DNA of 64,000 bases from Cunninghamia lanceolata (GCA_027924645.1 BSBN01001482.1:10310001-10374000), one strand, 5' to 3'; positions 1-13,317 are shown, counted from the stretch's first letter. Notes: generated from the sequence alone by a model not told the origin. Numbers and translations: made by a program.

Positions 1-1911
1 TTTACTAATTATTTAGTTAATTGACCATTTTTATATGATCTTCCACAGTTTCTTAAATTTTGTTTGTTTATTTTTTAAAAAAAATTATGCTAATTATTTG
101 ACCAATAAGCCATTCTTATATGAACTTTCTTTGTAGTTTTGGAATTCTAGTCATCCGTTTATATTTTTATTTTTATACTAATTAATAAATGGGACCGTGC
201 CTCTCTTTAAAAAGTAATGGAACCTCCAACTTGAAATGGATGGAAACAGAAAAAAATAAAACTAGTAGTGTTTTTACATGTTATTAATTACAACCTTAAA
301 AAAAGAGAAAAAAAAGTATTGCAATTGCAGGATGTTAGGGAAATAATAAGAATTAAATATATAAAAGGGTTTAACGGATGGTTGTGACAATGAACATGAG
401 ATTGAAGGAGATGAGGAACTCAATGCACTGGGCATATGATCCTGAAGCCACCTTGCATAAACGATGGAATATTGCTTTGAGGGCAAATGATGCACAGATT
501 AAGCCTGGGCATATGATCTCGAACCATCACGCCACTATGCATAAACGGATGGAATATTGCCTTGAGGGCAAACTATGCACAGATTCACCTATCATTGCAC
601 GTTACAACCAAATCACTTTAAATAGATATAGTCTTCTTGAAATTTTGATTATATTCCATGAGCAAGGAATTAAAAAGATCAAGTTTTAATAATCATCATT
701 AAAATTAAAAGTAACTCTCTCAACAATTAATAATCATAAATATAATAAACTCCTTAGAAATAGGAGAAAGAAATAAATTTAATCTAGGATGCCATGTTCT
801 TCCATTAAAAAATTATAATATAAAACTATAAGTGTAATTGTGAATTTTGCATATATACAATTTTTCATTTTAGTTTTTTTTTTAATTTTAAAATAATATT
901 AACCAATAGGTTTATTTGTGGGAGATTTTGCTCTGCTAAATTGTCAGTCTCATAAAAAATCACCACCATTTTTTCCTGTCACTATAAACATCACAATCAG
1001 CATTTTTTTGTTTTCACCATTGCTAAATCTTTTTCCATTCGTAGTTTCCTTCCACCATTTCTAGTTTTTATTTTCTCCCTTGTTAAATACATTGACTTGC
1101 CACTTTAATTTTAAGCATTCTACTTTAAAACATAGCACATTCAGTTTTTGGATAGTAACAAATAAAAATACCCTTCTAACAAAAGGGAAATAGATTAAGG
1201 ATTATTATAGAGTGGGCGGTAATATTTCATAAGGATTAAATTTTTATTAATATATAAATTTTATGATATATTTATATATAACTTTTAAATAAAGATATTG
1301 AAATAAGATAAGTATGGAAAACAAAGTTCACGTGCTTGGTAAGAGATAAGGGTCATTGAGGGGCCCACATGTCAAACATCAAATTAGCATTATAACGTGA
1401 TATGACTATTTTTTAATTTATTTATTTCCTCATTTCAATTGTGTGATTCTTCAATCCAGTATAGATCCCTTTATGACAGCCTCATTTTAGAAATCATACA
1501 TCACTGAGAAAGTTAAGCTAAAGAAAATGGTTTTCATCTTAGCAACTCTAGCGAAGAACACATGTTAAGAAAATTGATGACAAAACAAATTTAATGGGAT
1601 AAGAACAAATGGGTGGGAAAAGCATTAAAAAATATTGAGATTCATTTGGGTTCCAAAAAAGCACAAAGGAGAGATTTAAAACTTGAAAGCCTCCAAAATC
1701 CACTCAATCAGATTACAAAATCTTGATTAAAATAGATTTTGTACATTAGATGCCATATAGGAGAGCATTAAGGATTAACTTTAGCCACTGAGGTTTAATC
1801 TAAGCAGCTTAAGAAGATCTTAGGATTGGCGTTGATATGTAAAATCAAAAACATTAATGCTTAGATTTTCTTCTTTAAACACGGATTATATTTAGAATAT
1901 AAAAATGAGTG
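1..1911. other. AT-rich flank, no gene seen
   Basis: This is AT-rich sequence with many stops in all frames and homopolymer A/T runs. The only structure I could pick out is the two-copy repeat at 428-585. The reading frame at 378-689 exists because it spans that repeat and shows no recognisable domain. It ends at the TGTCA target-site copy (1912-1916) of the outermost solo LTR. Confidence 0.6.
428..585. repeat. Imperfect two-copy tandem repeat
   Basis: Copy 1 (428-500) and copy 2 (505-585) both begin CTGGGCATATGATC, both contain TGCATAAACG followed by ATGGAATATTGC, and both end GAGGGCAAA or GAGGGCAAAC through GCACAGATT. Copy 2 carries about 8 extra bases. The duplication keeps one frame open (378-689), but I see no protein family in it. 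It is probably a local duplication inside an old repeat. Confidence 0.75.
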
Positions 1912-1916
1912 TGTCA

Positions 1917-4558
1917 TGATGGAGATTGATTATCATTGATGTCAAAAAGTTGACAAGTTAGTATTCAGGATTTTAGGATCTTACTTTGTCAGGAGCTTAT
2001 GCCATGATGTGTTGATGTCGATCATTTGATGCTTTAGTGTTGATCATTTGATGTTTTGATATTGTCAATCTACATTTGATGATTGTGATGCCTCTTGATG
2101 TTGAAGACATCAATATGATCTCTCAAGTTTTGATGCATGTTGAGTTTGGTTTGGTATACATGCAAAAGTTATCATATTGAGTGCAAGTGTGCAGAGACAT
2201 AAAAGATTTGTAGAGGTATCTTTCATGGCTTCATTCTCTACATGTTGTTTTTCATTATCAAGGCGTTGTATAAGGTGTTTTGATGCAGCATTGGTGCCTC
2301 AAGAGATGATGAAGAAGAATCAGGATTTTCGTTCAAGTCATGATGCAATTTATCCACTTCATGGACTAGGATATTGTATGCAAAAAAATGCATGTCATTT
2401 GGTGTGGTGTCTTCGAGGGTTGAAAGAATGCTCTCATCCTTAAAATGTATCAGCTTCTTGTCTTTTTGATCATTTCTTCACATAATGATCATTAGGAGTT
2501 GCAAATGACAAAATTGTTGTATTTCAAGTCTTCATGTTCAATATGGTTGATGATGATCTTGTTTTGACATCAGTCCAAAGTGAATCATGCTTTATCAAGA
2601 TTGTAATTGAGTTAGGTAGCTTTCATGGCAGAAGTTAGAGTTGAGGTATGAAGAACTATTTTTTTGTCAAAGGTTGAAGAAGTGTTATGAAGTATGTATT
2701 TTGCATGATCCTCTTTGCAACATATATCATTCATGCTTTATCATAACATCATACTTTATGTTTTTGGAAGGTTGAACAAGATGCTAGATTTCATATGGTT
2801 GATAGTACTATCTCAGGTGATGAAGGAACATGACAGATTGTATCATCATACTTGTGAGATGAAAGGATAATTTTAGTTGGTTTAGTAATATCCAAGTCTC
2901 CATCTATTCGTGATTATCAAGAATAAAAGGTGTTGTGAACTCCTTGAGATGTCTTCTTGCTGGTTATATCTGAGGCATAATGATGCTCTGTGGATGCAGG
3001 ACATTGATCAAGAAAATTAGGATTTGTCATTGTGTTTTGAAGCCCTAAATTCTAATTATTCCAAAACCTATACTATATTTCTAAAGAGCTAAATCTTCAC
3101 TTTCTGTCCGTCAAATAAGGAAATGCACTTTTTCTTTTATTTATCTGGGGACCTGCAGTTATAGGTCAAGTTAGTTAAAGTGACTTGTTAAAAGGCATTT
3201 TAGTCATACTTGTGACTAGCTCCTTTAATCCTTTCTACCACTTAGACTAGTCACCTCATGAGTGTGTGGGAAGTTAAATTAGATCAAAGGTTCATTTTAA
3301 AAGTTTTGTGAGCAGGCTTTATGTGATCAATGGCCATTATTCAAATTTAGAATTTGATTGTTTTGGCTTAACTTTGACATGTCTTGAGGTGTCAAAGTCT
3401 TTAAGACTGTAAGATTATTTTCTTTTAAAGATTATTTTTAGTATGTTTAAAAGGTTGATTCACTTAGAGTTTTAAAGCTCATATTTTTTGAAATTTTTTT
3501 CTAATTTTAAATTGGAGTCGGCCTATCCTTTTTTAGCATAAGAGAATTAAAAAAGAAGTTATTCTTTTTAGGAGAGATATTTTTTTATTAGCTTTCTAAT
3601 GAGAAGTTTAAGAGATTTTTTTTGGAGAATCTTTTTATTTTCTTGCAGATGGAAAGAAGAGCTATTTATGAAAGAGTTTTTTCTTCTTAGAGGGCAGATT
3701 GATTAAATTGATGATTTTTATTTTTGCAAAAGATGGATTTCAATTAAAGAGAATATGAACAGGTGATTGAAGAGAATATTTTATGAAGAGAATATGAATA
3801 GATGAACAAATGAATGTTGAATGAATTGAAGTTTATTGAAGCCTTTTAATACAGATATGGAAGTCTTTTATTCTTGAATAGGTGAAGATAAATGCAGAGA
3901 GGAAAATGAAGGAATATAAAGAGAAGAAGAAATGAAAAGATTTTATTGTAGGACAAAATGAATTAGAGAAGAAGAAGAATGTGAAAAGAAATTCAAATTT
4001 TTATATAATGATATTGCAGGTTCAGTGTGTAATGAACTTAGGATGTGGATCAAAATGTAGTGATGAAGACATATTTGTGAAAATTCTTTTGAAAAGAAAA
4101 TACAGATGAATCATGTGATTTGAGAGATATATGAGATCATGTTTTTGCAGGAATGAATCAAACAAGGATGAAGACTTTACACAAAGAACTTACAGACTAA
4201 ACCATGCCAAGTATGAAGACAATATGCAATTAATTGTGTATCACGTAAATTGATTGTGCAAAGATCATGAGAAGATAGGTTATGTAATGGTGCAAATCAA
4301 ATTGACTTGCAATCATTTCTTGCACACTAAGCATTATGTTTTGATGATGGTGGTTGTATTTGCTAGTGAAGCTTTATGTGCCAGTGAGGCTTGTATGGTC
4401 AGTGAGACCTCTTTGTAGCCAGTGAGACTTATATGATCAGTGAGACCTTGTTGTAACTAGTGAGGTTTTAAATAAGCCAATGAGGGTTTTCCACTCTAGT
4501 AATCCTTATGTTATGATTTGCCTCTATGTGTGTGTTTTATAATGTTTTACACATAAGA
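1917..4558 (+). mobile_element. Old copia-type solo LTR, left piece (outermost layer)
   Basis: This is the left 2642 bp of a 2804-bp LTR; the right 162 bp lie at 51058-51219. It begins TGATGGAGATTG directly after TGTCA (1912-1916), and the right piece ends CCAATA directly before TGTCA (51220-51224), a perfect 5-bp target duplication. The expected terminal CA has become TA. The start (ATTGATGTCAA, TTGACAAG) and the far end (a C-rich hairpin, a series of CAGTGAG repeats near 4380-4450 and GGGTTTTCCAC near 4486) resemble the young copia LTR at 12037. No primer-binding site or polypurine tract adjoins either end, so it is read as a solo LTR left by recombination. Open frames inside, such as 2177-2443, are not genes. 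3640-4000 is purine-rich. Confidence 0.7.
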
Positions 4559-7239
4559 TGTTACATCCCCTTTTTGGATTCAATATTACTATTTACTTTT
4601 TCTTAAATAGTATAGTTATGTGGATATGTTTTAACATCATAGAAAATGATGATATGAATAGAAAAGGTTAATTTTATGAAATTATGGATTTTACTTGATT
4701 ATGATCAAGTTGATGGTATGAATTAAAATGTCTTTCGATATGAAAATGAAATGATTTGATATAAATGTGTTTTGATTAGAATATTGGTACTCTGAGTACA
4801 AAATTGTATGTGAGATTGTCAATGATAGGAATAGATGGAACATGTTTGCCATGAAGAAAGAAGAAGAGAAAGTATCTTTGAGAAAGAGAGGATAGACTCT
4901 GGAATAACCCATGGGTGCTTGCCATTGAAACTGATTACAAGGTAGATAAACCTAGATGCCTTGAGTTAAGCTTTAATTACGGGCTAAGTCAATTGTAGAC
5001 AAGATGTCGAGGTTTACAAGAATAGGTCTTTCTCCTTTCATAAGTTATCGTATTGAGTATGGGAAATTGACATTGGTGTCATAATACTTAGAATCGTGTC
5101 GTCAAATATGGACGACTGATATATTGTTTATATGTATATATGTATATACTTGAGGTCGAGTTGTAAGTCATGTCTTGTTAGTGGTTCAGTGCAAAAGTCA
5201 AAAGTTGTTCGTAAGTCGACCCCAAACCTTGTTTTGTGTTTACGCTCAATTCGTCGTTATCATCGTAAAGCTCTACGAGCATATGATGTAAACGTCTACT
5301 TGCAAAATTTGATGGATGTTGAATTGTTTCTATATTGGGCTATTATCGTATAATAAAAGGTTTAAATAATGTTTAAATCTTGAGACCATGGTGTTTAGTA
5401 CCTTTGGTCATATTGTATTGGAGTATACAATATTATAATAGTTATATTTCATTTGTCATTTTGAGGTAATTCCTTTATTCTTTTGTGATGTTGGTAATCA
5501 AGCAGTAGCTTGAAAGAGACTCACTCAAGTCTTTATTTATGATGTCTTGTATTTTGAAACAACCTTTTGTTCTTTTGAGCTTTAACTCTTATGAATGGGT
5601 TGTCGGCTTATCTATTATCTTTTAGTTTTGCATTTGATCTATACTCACACTTGGTTATGAGTAGTGTGTCAGCTGGTTTTAACTGTCAACCACCACCTCG
5701 TGAAGTATGGAGCTCCACTTTAGAGAGTAATCGCGGATTGAGTGGGAAAATCCAAACCATTTATGGTAGTGGTCGCGAAAGGAGGAAAATGTTATGCATG
5801 CAGGGTAGTTACCCTTATTGTTAGGCATGGTCTTGTGAGTGGAGAGTCAATTTTTCCTTCATAGTTAGACAGGATTTAGAGTAGGAAGTTAGTTAGAGGG
5901 GGAGAACGCAGAGTAGAAGCAGAGGGGAGACTGAGTATAAAGCAAAAGGTGAACTAATAAGAGAAGAACGAGCTCCTTGGACCAATCTACAAGCAAACAC
6001 TAGAGATTATCTTCAGGTTCTTTTCATCTCATCTCTGCGCAGTCATAGTTATTAGATATTTTTTTAATAAGTATTAACTCTACTTTCAAGTCGATGGAAC
6101 TTAGTATTTGTCTAAAGATACAAAGTGTGAAATATTTACCAACTGTAGCCTTGTTTGTTTGCATCACCTTCAAATGGAAACAATGCTTTTGTCCCCTGCA
6201 CCGTACCACAATCAAAGGACTCATAATTTATTTCATTGTTCTTCAAAGCATCTTCACTGGTCAAGTTTATTGTGTATTTGTTGTTTAACTTTAGGAGGTT
6301 TTGGACATGCGAAGAGTGCATTATAGACTAAGTGTTTGGTTGTAAACTAGCTCACAGTTATTACAAGCCGTAGTGCCAAAATCTAGGTCAACATTGGACG
6401 TATTCTTAGTGAGCCAGCCGACTATAATAGGTTGCTCCTATCATACTTATAAGATAACTAGTTTTTTTTTTCAAGATTTGAAAATGTGCTAACCATTGGT
6501 AGAGAAGTAGCAACAGTGAGAAACGTATGCCGAAAAATGTAAGACTTCATAGTCCTCCTCAATCTCTGAGTTTAGAATGGATTGGTCGACTATAGAGAAT
6601 TTACTAACCTTGCTAGAAATGGTTACAAGTTTTAGTCCATTTGTCTTTGTCAACAACTCTTTTACTATCAAAGTATTCAAACTGTTGTGTCCTTGAGAGA
6701 AGGTATAGACTTACTATTTGGACTATACAGTCATACAAGTTAAAATAATGAAGTTTTAGAATAAATATAATGAGTCTCTAGTCAAGTATTTAGCTGAGAC
6801 TTGCATGCAATCCTCTTGCTAATAGAAACAACAAGATGGGGTTTCTAAATGCTTAGATTGACAAAGATTAAGCTATGTCAAAGATTTCGATAGGTCGAAG
6901 AAGATTCTTAAGAGTGTTTAATTTTTAACTTAGGGTCTTCGAATATTTATATTCTATAAATTAGTATATAGTAAAACCCTTCCAAAACAACAAAGTTAAG
7001 TTTATTGTCCACTCTTGAATGGATAATTTAAGCAGTGGGCTAACTTAGAGATCGTTGTACTAACTTATAGCATTATGCGATTAATCGATTAGATAGGAAC
7101 CCATTCTTTGATCATGTGGACGGAAATGTCTCCATGAGCTAAGTAGAGAGAGAGTAAACCTCATTGCCATTCTTTAATGCATGATGAGTTTCAAACACCT
7201 TGAGGTTATCGAGGTCATTATAATGAACTTATTTATAGG
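4559..7239 (+). repeat. Ty3 element 5' LTR, piece 1 of 4
   Basis: It matches 47705-50387 of the 3' LTR throughout. It ends at the ATAGG target site (7235-7239), where the 12.2 kb insertion begins. The 3' LTR shows the uninterrupted site at about 50383-50395. Small open frames here (for example 6094-6326 on both strands) reappear at 49210-49473 only because the sequence is an LTR pair. Confidence 0.93.
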
Positions 7240-7429
7240 TGTTACCTATTGAGTCACCATTAATTTATTTATTGGTTGGTAATTTTTCCTGAACAAGAGC
7301 CGGTTTGCTGTGTTGTATTTTGGGTCATACCTTTTGTTTTTAATCAGCCCTTGATCCTTCAATTTTACTCGTTCATCGTCTTTGCAGACAAGCTTACTCA
7401 TGGTTTGAACCTTTGAACCTGAACCATTC

Positions 7430-7925
7430 TCAAAGTTCAAAGTTCAATGGTTCAATATGTCTGAAGTGTCTCATAAAGCAAGTTGTCGTTTTGTTTGTCT
7501 TAAACATCTTTGAACTTTCGGGTTGAACTCGAACCTTTTGTTCGAGGTTCAATGGTTCAACGGTCTAAAGGTTCAACACTCACTGCCTTCTTATAAGTCG
7601 GGTCACGCAGTTACCTTGTGTAATTAATGTATCATCAAACCTTCCACTCGTACTCTATAGCGAGGTTCAATGGTTCAAGGTTCAACAGTTCACTGTTTTA
7701 TAATTAGAAGCCTTTTACCAAAGCCGCGTAACTGTTTGTTGGTCTACATAACTCTTGCGTCTTTGAACCTTCGTATTGAACGATATCTTTACAAGTTTAA
7801 TGGTTCATGAGTTTAAGTTCCTACTTCCGTAAGTGAATCCTTTGCTTATCTCTATGGTCCAATTGGCATGTTTGAACCACCGCATTGAACCATGTCCTAA
7901 AGGTTCAATGGTTCAAAGTTTGAAG
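7430..7925. repeat. Clustered GGTTCAA / TTGAACC repeats
   Basis: GGTTCAATGGTTCAA or a near match recurs at about 7440, 7546-7560, 7664-7678, 7795 and 7902, spaced roughly 105-135 bp apart. Each is preceded by inverted TTGAACC-type words (for example near 7510-7535 and 7875-7890), so every unit can fold on itself. The array lies 200-700 bp from the left end of the unclassified element. Its position recalls subterminal binding sites of DNA transposons or an LTR-like control region, but no such role is proven. Confidence 0.75.
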
Positions 7926-8411
7926 ATTTGGTGATTTTGGTCCCGTTTGTTCCCACGGCTTTCTAAGTCTAATTTAGCGGGAAAGTTGGAGAAAAATATG
8001 TCAAAAACTCATCATGAAACCGAGAGCTCTAATTTAGTGGAGGCTACGGATAATCATTATACTTCATGATGGCGCGTGAATAATACTTGCTATTAATGAA
8101 GAAATCAGATTTCATGTCTTGTCAAATATTTTTGGCATGTATCATTCCAAGCGATAATTGTTCAATCTGGTTAGTGCCATTATTAACTAAGAACAAGCCA
8201 AGTTTAGTAAGTAAACATACTGCGCAACGTGGAGAAGGATAGCGCCAGAAGTGTAAGGCTCTTGTTATTCAAGTTTTTGCAGTGAATTCAGATATCCTAG
8301 AGGTGAGTTCTATTTCCCTTGTGCTATTCCAAGTTCTTATGCTAGAAAGAAGAGTCTCTAGAATTTCTATTGTTTGCAAAATTTGAAGTGTTTTATTATA
8401 ATCATCCAAGT

Positions 8412-11400
8412 ATGTCTTTGAAATCTACATGTTTGAGGGATGAACATGGCCCTGGTCTTACTTATTCTCACTCAGAATTTGGAGATACTGCATTGGTTCA
8501 ATATGATTTAGAGGAATTTAAAGAAAGAACTAGAAACCCTGTTCAAACCCCTACAATGAAGAAAATTGTAGACAATGGTTTAGTTGAAGCTGCAGCTTTT
8601 CCTCAGGCTATACTGTGCCCAGAATTGGTTCAGGAGTGTATAAATAGGTACGACCCCCAGGATAGATGTGTCAGAAATGCAAACGGGGATGTGTTATTTC
8701 ATGTCAACAGACAAACCCTCATGTCTGTGATGAAGACACCACCTAAAGAAGCGTATTCCAACCTTGACATTACTCCCTCCAATGAGTATTTCTTAGAGAA
8801 GAAACCAACTTACAAAAGTGTAATAGCAAGGAACTGGCTACTGAAATTTTAGAAGTGCGGTTCAAGGTTGCCCAGGTCACTCACTAGGGATCATTTGATT
8901 AAAGAAGTGAGGGATATTGTAGTATTGTTACACAGACTGAGGGACAATCAACATGCCTATTACTAGGAGGATTGGATGTACTTTTTCATACAAGTCATCC
9001 TTCAAGGGGAACAATATTTAGATTGGGCTGAAATAGTGGCTGACTGTCTACATCAGGGTTTAAGTAATTATCTGGGTAACAGAGATTTCTATATGTCTTC
9101 ATACCTATTCTATTGTTTAGCATCCACAAGAGATTGGTTTGACCTGCCTCATGTGCCCTTAGCTGAGAACAGTAAAATTTATGAATATTATTCATAGTTG
9201 CAGATAAGGAATTGCTATGAAAATTATAAAAGGGTTAATGACGTCTTCACTGGGAAAATGACCTATGAACTAGTAGGCAATCTAGGTAAGAGAATGACCA
9301 GTGAAGCAATGCAACTGATTAGTATCTATGGTAGCTTCTTCATCCAATTTTCTGAGTTCACTTACATCAGAGTTGGAGGATTTGATGGTGAACCTGTGAA
9401 GTTACCTAGATATGTGTTTGATCGTTTCGTGCTGATGGAGGTATGTAGGCAGCTGGCACATGTTGATAAGAAATTCTCATCAAAAAGGGGTTTTGGTATT
9501 TCTTTTCCTATTGAACTTGGGCATTATTCATGCCAATCAAAATCTGATGCCTTAAATTTGGAGGTGAACCTCAAAAGGTTCAATTTTCAATTCTTCACTG
9601 CCAGGTCTCAATTCGACAGTAAACGATTTGTCAAAGATAACCTAGATCCTGGAACAGGGCACTCACACCTTCCTAAGCTGGAGGATTACTGGGAAGATTG
9701 TCCAGATGAATTTGAGGTTAGGAGAAGGCTGTGGTGTAGATTTTCTTTGGGGCAGATAATTACCCTTAATTTAAACATGGACATTTCTAGAATTTTTTAT
9801 GATGATGAACAAGTGATTGACCCACAATTTGAGAAAGTAGAACACTTACCCATTCCAGAGGTGGACTGGAGAAAAAAGGAGGAAGACAGAATTGAAATTA
9901 AAACCCTTCCAGTGATAAGAAGAACTAAGAAATGGTTGAGAGAAAAGAGACAGGAAGGGCTTCAGGATAAAAATGCTGAACAATTCTCTTCAATGGTTGG
10001 ATCATCGCTTCCCATAGACTCTTCTAATCAACCTCTTGCTATCTGTGGTGCAGGTGCTTCCAAGCCATCAATTGAGAGAAGCCCTATCACTAAGAGATCC
10101 AAAAGAGTCCTCACAGATATTCTGCCATCTCGTGTTACCAGGTTGAGGACTAAAGGGAAAAGAAAGAAGCAGGCTTCTGAAACAATAGTTGTTGATTTGA
10201 ATTCAGAGGAAGATTCAGAAGAACCTATGGGTGACAAAGAGCCAAGTCCAAACAGAACAGAGGAAGTTGACACGAGTCACAGTCAAGGGCCATTCTGGAG
10301 ACCCCTGAAACGTTAATGATTTCAAATGAATCCTCTGATGGAGTGAACCCCAAGAAGACAACCTCAGCCCCTACACCGAAGTGGCTGGAGAGTTCTATCT
10401 CTGACAAAAAGAAAGTGATTCCTTTTGTTGTCCCTTTAGAGGACATGGTAAGCAAATGTTTGGGGAAGACCCCCAAGTCCAAGAAACTCAAGACGACATC
10501 TAGAATAAACATTGACCCAAACACTGGTAACTGGAGTGCTGAAATAGCTAAGCTAGTGACTGAAGAAGAAGTTCAAGATCCAACAGTGCATGATTTCACT
10601 GTGGAGAGAGTAGGTCTCGGTACTGCTTCTAGAGCTGCAGATGTCCACCACCTTGAAGCATCTACTAAGAAGATGGTTAGTCGAACCTGGAAAGATGAAA
10701 AGGACAAGAAGGAGTTGAAACAAGCTCTGCGTTCAATGGCAGAGTACATTGAGGCTATTAACAACCCTAATCCGCAGCCGATCTCACAGCTCCCCTGTCT
10801 TTTGACCTGAAATCACCTGTCAACCAAAAGATGCTAGATCAGGTTCATAGAAGCAAAATGGTGGCAAAAACATTTGACAGTTGGTTGGATAACATTGAGA
10901 AGAAGGGAACCGAATACATCTATGAACTCAAGGGCATGTATGATCTGATTGCTGCCACCATTGAAGATCTTAAGGCACAGGTTGCTGTTTGGGCAAAAGA
11001 TGAGGGCAAGTGGGTGAATGTAATAAACCAAATAGATGAAGTTTAGAAATATGGGCTGGAGAAGTTTTTGGCAGAAAAGAACATGACTGGTGTGGACGAG
11101 GATTTGTTATATGTGAATAAGAAGAATATTGAATGGAGGAATTCCATATCCCGGCAAGGACGCTTTGAACTCACAAAGCTAATTAAGGAGATAACAGAAT
11201 TCACTCAATCACTGCAACGTGACTTGTAATGTATTGATGTTCAATACGTAAAAGATGATGGAAAACTAGTGGAAGATGTCGACGCAGTGGTACAATCATT
11301 CAAAGATAAAATCAGTTTTGTTAGAGAAAATGACAATATTTTAATTGAGGATTTCTCTCGGATTTCTAAAGTTGAGTCATTGCTTTATCTCTGTATAGAC

Positions 11401-11601
11401 GAACTTCCAGAACACAAAGAAAAATTTGGGAAAATGCGAAGGGAAAAAGAAGTTTGGAGGTCAAGAATGAAGCATATAGGTATTCCCAACTTCCTGAAGA
11501 TTTAGGAGTTCGTTGCTGCTTTTCAGGAATGGAAGACCCAACGGGCTTCCCTGGCCACCGAGAACAAATCTGGAGATACAAACTCGTCACCCCAGTCATG
11601 A
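8412..11601 (+). pseudogene. Broken gene for a large unknown protein with a helical C-terminal part
   Basis: Reading from ATG 8412 to TGA 11599, this is about 1063 codons with no family I recognise. The first 630 codons (8412 to about 10275) stay in one frame through three stops (8850, about 8965 and 9195) and look globular, with a Tyr/Phe-rich middle. A basic and acidic linker follows (about 9880-10250, rich in Lys/Arg and then Glu/Asp/Ser). The last 400 codons are charged and probably helical (coiled coil). Frame changes occur near 10275 and 10795, with stops at 11044, about 11227 and 11503. I saw no reverse transcriptase, integrase, transposase DDE or helicase motif. The layout (unknown N-terminal domain, charged linker, helical tail) recurs in the broken gene at 60241-61739, and the tail also resembles 63575-64000. 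It is probably an element-borne gene rather than a host gene. Confidence 0.7.
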
Positions 11602-12036
11602 CCTCATTGGCTCATTTTCTTTATTTCAGTTCCTCTATCATGTTATTTTCAGCAATCTTGATCTTTAAAATCAGTTGTTAAAAACTAAATCTCGTACGGG
11701 TCAGAGTTATGTTAACTCTGGGTTTGATTTACTCAAAGACATGATTAAGACATTCATATATATAGGCTTTTAAAATCTTTGAAAAAGGGAAGTTTAGAAA
11801 AAGAAAAGAGGAAGGGAATTTTAGCTAAACTGTTCTTAATTTTACATTGTGTGATGATTGTCTGAGTAACTTTCATCTGTGAATGAGAAGAAGAAACAAT
11901 TACTGCTTATTTGGATCTGTGCATCTGAGTGCGTGGAATTAGATTTTTTGTGTGAAATCTCCTTTCATCTGGTAATTGCTCTTTATTTGGACAACTCATC
12001 ATATGTGTTCTATTCTTTATTAGTTCAGCAAGTTCA
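11602..12036 (+). other. 3' tail of the unclassified element, proximal part
   Basis: Non-coding AT-rich sequence follows the terminal stop and runs to the GTTCA target site (12032-12036) of the copia insertion. The remainder of the tail is at 19116-19433. I saw no LTR, poly(A) tail or primer-binding site. Confidence 0.6.
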
Positions 12037-12816
12037 TGTTGCAAGTATGAGGTGAGCCAGTGTTGTCATTGATGTCAACATACTCATACTGCATTGACAA
12101 GAAGGATTTGATGAGCTTTGTGCTGAGGATATTAAGAAAATTAGCCTCAATCAGGAACAGTGAAGAACAGTGATGAGAAGAAGGTAAATGTACTGTATAG
12201 GTTGAGAACCGGAGGATGCGGATTAAAGGGTTAGTAGATATGAGTCTTGAGATGTTACAGTTAAGATTTCAGAGGTCCGCATGAAGATCGGAAGGAGTTG
12301 TGGCTGCCGGTATAGAACCGGGTCCGGCAAGTATCCGGAGGTGACAGAGGATCACAAAAAGGTCCGGTGAGGTCCGGAATTGTATTATCATAATCTGCGG
12401 ATTGGAAGGAGTGTTTGAGATGTCCTTGTGATGTGTCATCCTGATTTGTGTGTGATTTGGAGGTCCGGAAGTACCTCTTGCATTATGACAGTGGCGACAG
12501 ACTGTGTTCTTGAAGTTCCAGATGAGGAAGACAAGAGATCCCAGTAAGCAGAGGAAGTGCGGATGTATCCGGACATTCAGACAGGCTTGTGAAGGTTCTT
12601 GGATCATGTTTAGGTTGTGTTGTTGGTCCGCATTGATGGTAGAGCCCGGAATTGAAGTTATTCTTCCGGATGAAGTTCTTGCTTTGTGTAGCCGACCGGA
12701 TGAGATGTTCATTCTGCGAATGTTCTTGTGATGGCCGACCGGATGTGTTATTCATCTTGCGGATACTCCTATGGTTGTTTACCGACTTAGATGCTTGTTC
12801 CTAAGTCGATGTCTTG

Positions 12817-12824
12817 TATAAATA
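12817..12824 (+). promoter_or_regulatory. LTR TATA box
   Basis: TATAAATA lies about two thirds of the way into the LTR, where the U3/R boundary is expected, so transcription would start near 12845-12855. The same box is kept in the 3' LTR at 18592-18599. Confidence 0.6.
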
Positions 12825-13283
12825 ATGATTTGTGAGTTCATTTCAGAGTGTTGTGGGGTGAGGATGAGAATGATATAGCGAAGAAACGTGCGAAAGGCAG
12901 AGCAGAGATTGTTGGGCTTAATTGGAACTGATCCGGACATGGTAGAGATGTCATTCTCCAGTTCAAGACTGTGATTTTCATCACTTTGTAGACAGTGTGT
13001 CTCCTTGTAGGCAGTGGGCCTCTTTGTGAGCAGTGTGCTCGGGCAGTGAGCCCTTATTGGCATGTGCCATTCATTTTTTCTTTATTCTTCTAACAGAGAA
13101 TAATTCTTGGGTTAATCACCCCGTGGTTTTTCCCTTAACCGGGTTTTCCACGTCAAAATCTTGGTGTTCAATGTGTTGATGCTTATCTGCTCTTATGTTT
13201 ATGTATTATGCTTCCATGGATGATTATTTGATGTGCTGCTAACTAACAACAGTGAGTTAAGTGTTTGAATAACAAGAAGTTTT

Positions 13284-13317
13284 ATACAACTGATTCACCC
13301 CCCCCTCTCAGTTGTAT
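13284..13317 (+). promoter_or_regulatory. C-looped hairpin near the LTR end
   Basis: A perfect 10-bp inverted repeat (ATACAACTGA at 13284-13293, TCAGTTGTAT at 13308-13317) encloses a loop of TTCA, a run of C and TCTC. It ends 15 bp before the LTR end, so in RNA it would sit just upstream of the primer-binding site. The 3' LTR copy is at 19059-19095. Equivalents with different stem bases occur at 51171-51206 and 62246-62276. Confidence 0.75.

Noticed and set aside
2177..2443. An 88-codon frame near the left edge
   Set aside because: It lies inside the old solo LTR, has no domain and lacks a partner copy with the frame conserved.
7400..7930. A CRISPR-like array from the spaced GGTTCAA repeats
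   Set aside because: Repeat length and spacing vary, the units are palindromic pairs and the setting is plant nuclear DNA.
12269..12755. Minus-strand frames of 147 and 90 codons in the copia LTR, repeated at 18044-18530
   Set aside because: They are identical because the sequence is an LTR pair. There is no domain and they lie antisense to the transcript.
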